Source of the DNA: Paraburkholderia sp. C35
GTDB taxonomy: Bacteria > Pseudomonadota > Gammaproteobacteria > Burkholderiales > Burkholderiaceae
Direction: 5' to 3'
NCBI RefSeq assembly: GCF_003121405.1
Contig: NZ_QBUY01000092.1
Location: forward strand, 1 to 37,590
Length of the DNA stretch: 37,590 bases
The translations under genes were made by a program, and so were the position numbers. Shown in pieces: positions 31,586 through 37,590 of the stretch (position 1 is its first letter; each line of letters starts with the position of its first letter). The notes beneath the pieces were generated by a model, which searched no databases, had not been told where the DNA came from, and saw only the letters and a program-made list of their open reading frames with translations.

Positions 31586-31903
31586 ATGAAGTGCCCTGTT
31601 TGCAAGACCCCTGATCTGCTGATGACGGAACGCCAGGGTGTCGAGATCGATTACTGTCCGACGTGCCGTGGCATATGGCTCGACCGCGGCGAACTGGACA
31701 AGCTGCTGAACCAGATAGAAGTGCCCGAACCGCAACGCAGCAGCGGCAACGAGCAGCGCGACGCCCGCTACGACGACCGCGATTCACGGCGCGATCAGGA
31801 GTGGGGACGACGCGGCGATGCGTACCACGACGATCATCGCAAGCAGACTTACGATCCACGTCGCAAGAAGAAGTCGCTGTTCGACATGTTCGATTTCGAC
31901 TGA
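31586..31903 (+). CDS. TFIIB-type zinc-ribbon protein
   Basis: A 105-aa protein with an N-terminal zf-TFIIB domain (Cys3, Cys6, Cys24, Cys27; CPTCRGIWLDRGELDKLL is the family signature). The middle is highly charged (Arg/Asp/His, about 50-85) and the end is KKKSLFDMFDFD. Such proteins are conserved but uncharacterised in proteobacteria. A good ribosome binding site (AAAGGAG) precedes ATG 31586. It may be co-transcribed with terC (84-nt gap). A terminator follows at 31928. Confidence 0.88.
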   Translation: MKCPVCKTPDLLMTERQGVEIDYCPTCRGIWLDRGELDKLLNQIEVPEPQRSSGNEQRDARYDDRDSRRDQEWGRRGDAYHDDHRKQTYDPRRKKKSLFDMFDFD

Positions 31904-31927
31904 CCTGACCTGAAAATTTGATTGGCT

Positions 31928-31964
31928 CGCGGCGCTCGAACCCTGTTCGGCGCCGCGTTTTTTT
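31928..31964 (+). terminator. Intrinsic terminator
   Basis: Stem CGCGGCGC / GCGCCGCG (31928-31935, 31950-31957) followed by seven T residues. It closes the terC/zinc-ribbon unit. Confidence 0.85.
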
Positions 31965-31980
31965 GGCCTGTTGCACGCTT

Positions 31981-31995
31981 TATAGTATTACTATA
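31981..31995. promoter_or_regulatory. Operator-like dyad TATAG-N5-CTATA, copy 1
   Basis: TATAG, TATTA, CTATA; with flanking bases the dyad is TTATAGT-ATT-ACTATAA. It lies 453 nt before the transporter start, after the zinc-ribbon terminator. The architecture resembles GntR-family operators. Confidence 0.5.
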
Positions 31996-32190
31996 ACGAT
32001 TCGCGATCCGATCGCATTCCGCCATTTCGTTGTGTGAGCCAGCGCTTAACACAGTCCCGTCCGGGTTTTTCATATCTGCCTAAAACGTGGGAAAGCGCGT
32101 CATACCGGCAACAAAATCTCCATCAATCGTTTCGTCGCGGCTGCACGGAAGGTCGGGAAAACGCTAATCGAAAGCACGCGGCGCCAAACA

Positions 32191-32205
32191 TATAGTTTGG
32201 CTATA
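32191..32205. promoter_or_regulatory. Operator-like dyad TATAG-N5-CTATA, copy 2
   Basis: TATAG, TTTGG, CTATA, exactly 210 bp (20 helical turns) after copy 1, the same helical face. The rest of the 545-nt region before the ABC operon holds no believable gene and no clear -35/-10 pair. Confidence 0.5.
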
Positions 32206-32448
32206 AGGAAAAATCAGACGCGTCGATGGCAGTCTCGCCAAGGTTCGGGACCCATGCCCGGCGCGCAGGATGTCCGCCCCGAGCGCGCATCCATGCGGAA
32301 GGCCGTTCGGCCAGAGTTTCGATGATGTCCAGCTTGACTGTCGGTTGCCGGTTTGCAGCAAGAGGTGGCGCTATGCACGTCGTCGTCGCGTCAAGGCCGT
32401 CGCACACGGAATGCAGCGCCTGGAAAACAATCCCATCGGAGACACAAC

Positions 32449-33417
32449 ATGAAAGTCGCCACGCGTCTGATCGCCGGCATGCTCGTCGGAGCGGCGCTCA
32501 CCGTTGCCGCGAGCGGCAACAGCTTCGCTGAAGACAAACAGATCACCCTGGGCTTTTCGCAGGTCGGCGCAGAAAGCGCATGGCGCACGGCGAATACCGT
32601 GTCGGTGAAATCGTCAGCGAAGGACGCTGGCATCAACCTGAAGTTCTCGGACGCGCAGCAGAAGCAGGAAAACCAGATCAAGGCGATCCGTTCGTTCATC
32701 GCGCAGAAGGTCGATGTGATCGCGTTTTCGCCGGTGGTCGAATCGGGCTGGGAGCCTGTGCTGACGGAAGCGAAGAACGCGAAAATCCCCGTGATTCTCA
32801 CCGACCGTTCGATCGACGTGAAAGACACGTCGCTGTACGTGACGATGATCGGTTCGGACTTCCTGGAAGAAGGGCGCCGTGCGGGTAAGTGGCTCGAAGA
32901 GCGCTACAAGAACGATGCGGGCCCGATCAATATCGCGGAACTGCAGGGCACGGTCGGCTCGGCGCCGGCCAACGATCGCCATGCGGGTTTGATCGAAGTG
33001 ATCAAGAACGATCCGAAGTTCAAGATCATCGCGTCGCAGAGCGGCGACTTCACGCTCGCGGGCGGCAAGCAGGTGATGGAAGCGTTCGCGAAGACCTACG
33101 GCAAGCAGATCAACGTGGTCTACGCGCATAACGACGACATGGCGCTCGGCGCGATCCAGGCGATGGAAGAAGCCGGTATCAAGCCCGGCAAGGACGTGAG
33201 CGTCGTCTCGTTCGATGCGACCAAGGGCGGCTTCGAAGCGATGATCGCAGGCAAGATCAACGTGGACGTGGAATGCAGTCCGCTGCTCGGGCCGCAACTG
33301 ATGACGGCCGTCAAGGAAGTGGTGGCGGGCAAGCAGTTGCCCAAGCGCATCGTGACCAACGAAACCGTGTTCCCGATGAGCGTCGCCGCGCAGATCCTGC
33401 CGCAGCGCAAGTATTGA
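32449..33417 (+). CDS. ytfQ: Sugar ABC transporter periplasmic binding protein (YtfQ-like)
   Basis: A 322-aa periplasmic protein of the ribose/galactofuranose-binding type. A signal peptide (about 1-27, ending NSFA) is followed by ITLGFSQVGAESAWR, DAQQKQENQIKAIRSFIAQ, FSPVVESGWEPVL, TDRSIDVKD and VYAHNDDMALGAIQAM. These blocks match E. coli YtfQ, the galactofuranose-binding protein, over almost the full length, so a furanose-form sugar is the likely ligand. ATG 32449 has a GGAGAC site. It is the first gene of a four-gene transporter operon, and the order matches ytfQ-ytfR-ytfT-yjfF. The two TATAG dyads upstream may control it. Confidence 0.92.
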   Translation: MKVATRLIAGMLVGAALTVAASGNSFAEDKQITLGFSQVGAESAWRTANTVSVKSSAKDAGINLKFSDAQQKQENQIKAIRSFIAQKVDVIAFSPVVESGWEPVLTEAKNAKIPVILTDRSIDVKDTSLYVTMIGSDFLEEGRRAGKWLEERYKNDAGPINIAELQGTVGSAPANDRHAGLIEVIKNDPKFKIIASQSGDFTLAGGKQVMEAFAKTYGKQINVVYAHNDDMALGAIQAMEEAGIKPGKDVSVVSFDATKGGFEAMIAGKINVDVECSPLLGPQLMTAVKEVVAGKQLPKRIVTNETVFPMSVAAQILPQRKY

Positions 33418-33510
33418 ACGGCTGAATCGTTACATGTGTCCGGCGCGCCTTGCCAGCAGGGCGCGCCGGATTTTCCATCACGCTGTCGCGTCACGCTCCT
33501 CGCGTCACTC

Positions 33511-35025
33511 ATGGCCGCACAACCTCTACTCGAAACCATCGGCATCAGCAAGACGTTTCCGGGCGTGAAGGCGCTGTCGGGCGTCGACTTCCGTCTTTTT
33601 CCCGGCGAGATCCATTCCTTGATGGGTCAGAACGGCGCGGGCAAATCGACGCTTATCAATGTGCTCACGGGCGTGCACGAACAGGACGCGGGCGAGATTC
33701 GCCTCGCGGGCGAAGCCGTGCGCTTTGCAACGCCGCTCGAAGCCGAAGCCGCCGGTATCCAGACGCTGTACCAGGAAATCAATCTGTGCCCGAATTTGTC
33801 GGTGGCGGAGAACATTTTCGCGGGACGTCAGCCGAAGCGGCGCGGTGCGATCGACTGGAAAGCGATCCACTCGCGTGCGCATGAAGCGCTTGCCGCGCTG
33901 AATGTGTCGCTCGACGTCACCAAGTCGCTCGATGCGTATCCGATTGCCGTGCAGCAGATGGTGGCGATTGCGCGCGCGATGTCGGTGAAAGCACGCGTGC
34001 TGATTCTCGACGAACCGACCTCGAGTCTCGACGATGGCGAAGTAGCGCGCCTGTTCGACGTATTGCGCAATCTCAAGCAATCGGGCATTGCGATCCTGTT
34101 CGTCACGCACTTTCTCGAACAGACGTATGCGATCTCCGACCGTATCACGGTGATGCGAAACGGTGAGCGCGAGGGCGAATATCTCGCGAAAGATCTGCCT
34201 GTCGAACAACTCGTCGCGAAGATGGTCGGTCATAACCGGATGACGGAGCGACTCAAAGGCGGCGCGCCCGACACGTCTCAGCAACACGCGGGCGCCGCGC
34301 CATTTCTGTCGATGCAAGGCGTCGCGCGGCGCGGCGTGATGAATCCCATCGATCTCGACGTGCAGCCGGGCCAGATTCTTGGTCTTGCTGGTTTACTCGG
34401 TTCGGGCCGTACCGAAACGGCGCGCCTGCTGTTCGGCGTCGACAAGGCGGACGCGGGCACGATCAGCGTCGACGGCAAGGACGTGAAGCTCAGTTCGCCG
34501 CACGACGCGGTGCGCCACGGCATCGGCTACTGTCCGGAAGACCGCAAGAAGGAAGGCATCATTTCCACGCTGTCGATCCGCGAGAACATCCTTCTGGCGC
34601 TGCAGGCGCGGCGCGGCTGGCTGCGTGTAATCGGCCGCAAGAAGCAGCGCGAAATCGCCGATACCTACATCGAGCGGCTCGGCATCAAGGCGCACGATGC
34701 AGAACAGCCAATCGGACTGCTATCGGGCGGCAACCAGCAGAAAGTCGTGCTCGCGCGCTGGCTCGCCACCGAACCGAAGATGCTGATACTCGACGAACCC
34801 ACGCGCGGCATCGATGTCGCCGCGAAGTTCGAGATCATGGATCGCGTGCTTGCGTTGTGTGCGAAGGGGCTTGCCATTCTGTTCATCTCGTCGGAAGTGG
34901 GCGAGGTGGTGCGCGTGAGCCATCGCATTGCCGTGCTGCGCGACCGGCGCAAGATCGCCGACGTGACGGGCAACGCGGTATCGGAAGATCAGGTCTACCG
35001 GCTGATTGCGGGAGGCAACGAATGA
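33511..35025 (+). CDS. ytfR: Sugar ABC transporter ATP-binding protein (YtfR-like)
   Basis: A 504-aa tandem ATPase of the RbsA/YtfR type. The first domain has Walker A GQNGAGKST, and LILDEPTSSLD as Walker B. The second has a degenerate P-loop (GLLGSGRTE), signature LSGGNQQKVVLARW, and LILDEPTRGID. It energises uptake with the two permeases. I chose ATG 33511 for the family N-terminus, although the Shine-Dalgarno is weak; a GTG at 33436 would add 25 residues not typical of the family. The stop overlaps the next start by 4 nt (ATGA). The 93-nt gap to the binding-protein gene may contain a processing or attenuating element, but I see no strong hairpin. Confidence 0.93.
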   Translation: MAAQPLLETIGISKTFPGVKALSGVDFRLFPGEIHSLMGQNGAGKSTLINVLTGVHEQDAGEIRLAGEAVRFATPLEAEAAGIQTLYQEINLCPNLSVAENIFAGRQPKRRGAIDWKAIHSRAHEALAALNVSLDVTKSLDAYPIAVQQMVAIARAMSVKARVLILDEPTSSLDDGEVARLFDVLRNLKQSGIAILFVTHFLEQTYAISDRITVMRNGEREGEYLAKDLPVEQLVAKMVGHNRMTERLKGGAPDTSQQHAGAAPFLSMQGVARRGVMNPIDLDVQPGQILGLAGLLGSGRTETARLLFGVDKADAGTISVDGKDVKLSSPHDAVRHGIGYCPEDRKKEGIISTLSIRENILLALQARRGWLRVIGRKKQREIADTYIERLGIKAHDAEQPIGLLSGGNQQKVVLARWLATEPKMLILDEPTRGIDVAAKFEIMDRVLALCAKGLAILFISSEVGEVVRVSHRIAVLRDRRKIADVTGNAVSEDQVYRLIAGGNE

Positions 35026-36059
35026 AGCGGATTCAGGCCGTATTCGGCCACCAGCTGGTGTGGCCCGTGCTGACGCTGGTCGCGCTATTCGCCATCGACG
35101 TCGCGCATCGCGCGAACTTCCTGTCGATTGCGCTGCTGGACGGTCATCTGTTCGGCGCGCCCATCGACATTCTCAATCGCGCTGCGCCGCTCGTAATCGT
35201 CTCGCTCGGCATGACGCTCGTGATCGCGACGCGCGGTATCGACATTTCCGTTGGCGCGATTGTCGCGATTGCAGGCGCGGCGGCCGCCGTCGTACTCGCC
35301 GACGATCCAACCCGTATCGGCATGGCATTGTGCGCGGCACTTGGCGTCGGCGTGCTGGCGGGCATCTGGGTCGGCATGCTGGTGGCATTCGTCGGCATGC
35401 AGCCGATCATCGCCACGCTGATCCTGATGGTGGCGGGGCGCGGCGTCGCGCAACTGCTGACGGGCGGGCAGATCATTCCCATCGGCGCGCCGGGTTATCT
35501 GGTGTTCGGCGGCGGCTATCTGGCGACCGTGCCGTGTTCGGTATGGATCGCGATGGGTGTGACGGCGGCCACGGCGCTGCTCGTCAATCGCACGGCGTTG
35601 GGTCTCTTCATTCGCGCGATCGGCGTGAACCCGGTGGCGACGCGGCTGGTCGGCTTGCGTTCGAGTGCGATTGTTTTCAGCGTGTATGTGTTCTCGGGCC
35701 TGACGGCGGCCATCGCCGGCATTCTGGCCAGCTCGAATGTGCGCAGCGCGGACGGCAACAACGCGGGGCTGCTGCTCGAACTCGACGCGATTCTCGCGGT
35801 GACGCTCGGCGGCACATCGCTGCTCGGCGGACGCTTCAGTCTTGCCGGCACGGTGCTCGGCGCACTCATCATCCAGACGCTCACGTACACCACATATTCG
35901 ATTGGCGTGCCGCCCGAAGCGACGCTGGTCGTGAAAGCCGTGGTGGTGCTGCTGGTCAGCGTGATCCAGTCGAGCGTCGCGCGGGCGTTGCTGGTGCGGC
36001 AACTGGTGCGCGCGTTTGCTTTCATGAAAACGAAGCCGCTGACGGGGACGCCACAATGA
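35022..36059 (+). CDS. ytfT: Sugar ABC transporter permease (YtfT-like)
   Basis: A 345-aa inner-membrane permease of the BPD_transp_2 family with about eight to ten hydrophobic helices. Family features include LVIVSLGMTLVIATRGIDIS near residues 63-82, TLILMVAGRGVAQLLTGGQ, and AILAVTLGGTSLLGGRFSLA near the C-terminus. ATG 35022 overlaps the ATPase stop as ATGA, with a GGGAGG site. With YjfF-like protein it should form the heterodimeric membrane channel of the transporter. Confidence 0.92.
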   Translation: MKRIQAVFGHQLVWPVLTLVALFAIDVAHRANFLSIALLDGHLFGAPIDILNRAAPLVIVSLGMTLVIATRGIDISVGAIVAIAGAAAAVVLADDPTRIGMALCAALGVGVLAGIWVGMLVAFVGMQPIIATLILMVAGRGVAQLLTGGQIIPIGAPGYLVFGGGYLATVPCSVWIAMGVTAATALLVNRTALGLFIRAIGVNPVATRLVGLRSSAIVFSVYVFSGLTAAIAGILASSNVRSADGNNAGLLLELDAILAVTLGGTSLLGGRFSLAGTVLGALIIQTLTYTTYSIGVPPEATLVVKAVVVLLVSVIQSSVARALLVRQLVRAFAFMKTKPLTGTPQ

Positions 36060-37147
36060 ATAACATGCTCGGGCGTCTGCTCGATCCACGTACGCTGCCG
36101 ATCGTCGTCACGGTGGTGCTGTTCGCCGTGCTGTTCGGCTTCGGCTCGGTGAGGTACACGGGCTTCTTCTCGCTGCAGGTGCTGCTCGGGCTGCTGGTCG
36201 ACAACGCGTTCTTGCTGATCGTCGCGATCGGCATGACGTTCGTGATCGTGTCGGGCGGGATCGATCTGTCCGTCGGCTCGGTTGTCGCGTTGACCACCAT
36301 TCTCTGCGCGATCTGCGCCGAGCGCCTGCACTGGCCCGTGTGGCTGATCGCGCCGCTGGTGCTCGCGTTCGGCACGCTGTACGGCGCGGCGATGGGCGCG
36401 CTGATCCATTTCTTCAGGCTACAGCCGTTCATCGTCACGCTGGCGGGCATGTTCCTCGCGCGCGGCGCGTGCTTTCTGATCACCACGCAATCGATCACGA
36501 TCAACGAATCGACCTTCCACGCGATGGCGGGCTTCAGCGTGCCCGTAGGCAGCGGCTCACTGACGTCGGGCGCCTTGATCGCGCTGCTGACGCTGGCCGT
36601 GGCGATCTTCGTCGCGCACTTCACGCGCTTCGGACGCAACGTGTATGCGCTGGGCGGCAACGAACGCTCGGCGCTGCTGATGGGCTTGCCCGTCGCGCGC
36701 ACGCGCATCGGCGTGTATGCGTTGAGCGGTTTTTGCTCGGCGCTTGGCGGCTTTGTGTTCACGCTGTACGTGCTGTCGGGCTACGGCCTGCAGGCGCAGG
36801 GCATGGAACTCGATGCGATCGCCGCCACGGTGATCGGCGGCACGCTGCTGACGGGCGGCGTGGGTTATGTGATCGGCTCGGTGTTTGGCGTTGGGATTCT
36901 GGGCACGATCCAGACGCTGATTACCTTCGACGGCACGCTGAGTTCGTGGTGGACGCGCATTGTGATTGGCGCGCTGTTGTGCGCGTTTTGCCTGCTGCAG
37001 CGGATCATCGAGAGGCACGCGGCGCGGCGCAAATCGGATGGCACGGGGTTGGGGGCGAGTGTGGCGAAAGTTTCCGATCAATCGTCGGCTACGCATGGCG
37101 CCAGTACTATTGATCTGGTCAAGATGAGTCCGTCTGCGTTGAAGTAG
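36056..37147 (+). CDS. yjfF: Sugar ABC transporter permease (YjfF-like)
   Basis: A 363-aa second permease of the same family. It has LIVAIGMTFVIVSGGIDLSV, TLAGMFLARGACFLITTQSI, LGGNERSALLMGLPVARTRI and ATVIGGTLLTGGVGYVIGSV, closely matching YjfF-type sequences. It overlaps the YtfT-like gene by 4 nt (ATGA). The C-terminal ~40 residues (RRKSDGTGLG... to the end) form a polar extension longer than usual for the family, of unknown role. It is the last gene of the operon; no T-rich terminator directly follows, only the repeat region. Confidence 0.92.
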   Translation: MNNMLGRLLDPRTLPIVVTVVLFAVLFGFGSVRYTGFFSLQVLLGLLVDNAFLLIVAIGMTFVIVSGGIDLSVGSVVALTTILCAICAERLHWPVWLIAPLVLAFGTLYGAAMGALIHFFRLQPFIVTLAGMFLARGACFLITTQSITINESTFHAMAGFSVPVGSGSLTSGALIALLTLAVAIFVAHFTRFGRNVYALGGNERSALLMGLPVARTRIGVYALSGFCSALGGFVFTLYVLSGYGLQAQGMELDAIAATVIGGTLLTGGVGYVIGSVFGVGILGTIQTLITFDGTLSSWWTRIVIGALLCAFCLLQRIIERHAARRKSDGTGLGASVAKVSDQSSATHGASTIDLVKMSPSALK

Positions 37148-37260
37148 TTGTGAGTGTGCTCAATGGCTTGTCGGTGGTGTCGGGTTGTTGGGGTGTAGTG
37201 GCACGGTTCTGATTGAGATTTTTCTGGCATCCGCGATTTGGTATTGGTGCTTCACGCGTC

Positions 37261-37313
37261 GCCCCTGTGCGGGGCAGCACCTACTTTTCTTTGCCGCGGC
37301 AAAGAAAAGTAGG
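37261..37313. repeat. Palindromic repeat element (34-bp perfect palindrome)
   Basis: A short hairpin GCCCC-TGTGC-GGGGC (37261-37275) is followed by a 34-bp perfect palindrome with 17-bp arms and no loop (37280-37313; left arm CCTACTTTTCTTTGCCG). I recognise this arrangement as a dispersed intergenic repeat of Burkholderia-group genomes, from memory rather than a search. It may act as a bidirectional transcript end for the transporter operon. Confidence 0.8.
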
Positions 37314-37590
37314 CAAAAGAAAGCCGCTGAACACCACCCACTACGGTCCTTGCCTGCGGGCCCCCAGCTGTTCTTATCCTTCACACGGCATCCTTCCTGT
37401 CAATGCCCGTTGCCAACGCTCCGAATGAGCGCATCACCCGCTTCAGACGTCCGCGTCACCGCGAACGGTACCGGTGAGTCCACGGCCGCCCAGGTGGCAA
37501 ACGGTGTGTCGGCCGTCGCGCCTTATACGCTCCACTCCGGACTGAAAAGCAAAGGCGGTGTGTCTTGTAGGATCGCCGACGCGGAATGCG
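37314..37590. other. Right end, repeat-associated non-coding sequence
   Basis: 277 nt after the palindrome. Short frames through here (for example 37213-37428) look like the spurious peptides this repeat gives when translated, and none has a ribosome binding site. The window ends without entering a recognisable gene. Confidence 0.55.

Noticed and set aside
35006..36055. In-frame upstream extension of the YjfF-like permease
   Set aside because: This part is the +1 shadow of the YtfT-like gene; the real start is the ATGA overlap at 36056.

Overview
The window looks like a chromosomal stretch from a Burkholderia-group betaproteobacterium (Paraburkholderia, Caballeronia or Burkholderia). The basis is the high GC content with strong third-position bias, the many dense antisense shadow frames, and group-typical genes: DUF4148 and DUF3597 proteins, the DUF2760/Hsp70 cluster, an adc-bdh-patatin operon, and a palindromic repeat at the right end that I recognise from this group. 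Most genes are housekeeping or accessory metabolism. No prophage, IS transposase, CRISPR array, rRNA or tRNA was seen.

Left part (1-9.7 kb). The window opens with the C-terminal remnant of a sensor histidine kinase, cut off by a stop codon and AT-rich sequence. A candidate ~100-nt small RNA and an OmpR/QseB/PmrA-type response regulator follow. Next come a 94-aa unknown protein, an HSL-type esterase, a LysR regulator with an MFS transporter, an FmdB-type zinc ribbon, an HNH protein divergent from a two-TM SLATT-like protein, a PTS IIA-domain protein, a GST, a Ysc84/SYLF lipoprotein and a universal stress protein. Three sites share one promoter design: CTCATT-N5-CT(A/C)A(C/T)T, then 9 nt, then a -10-like hexamer. 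They lie before the candidate sRNA, the 94-aa gene and the stress protein, and suggest a local regulon of the response regulator.

Middle (9.7-23.9 kb). A three-gene minus-strand operon encodes a DUF2760 protein and two divergent Hsp70-like ATPases. It is followed by a DUF3597 protein, an exonuclease III with a lysine-rich tail built from five perfect 15-bp repeats, an LLM-class oxidoreductase, a DUF4148 secreted peptide, a superinfection-immunity-like gene interrupted by one amber codon, and a Nudix hydrolase. The most unusual gene is a 746-aa cytoplasmic-looking protein that joins a trypsin-like protease domain to a zinc phospholipase C / S1-P1 nuclease-like domain. It converges on a HipBA-type toxin-antitoxin pair, whose promoter carries three ATACAG-N8-CTGTAT operators spaced exactly 27 bp apart.

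Right part (23.9-37.6 kb). An acetoacetate decarboxylase / 3-hydroxybutyrate dehydrogenase / patatin operon points to ketone-body and polyhydroxybutyrate metabolism. Then come a 42-aa small-protein transcription unit, a LysE exporter, a Sir2 deacetylase, an HPF/RaiA-like protein, a NhaR-like LysR gene divergent from a TerC membrane protein, a TFIIB-type zinc ribbon, and a complete YtfQRT-YjfF-type sugar ABC transporter. Two TATAG-N5-CTATA operators 210 bp apart lie upstream of the transporter. The window ends in a repeat-like region with a 34-bp perfect palindrome.
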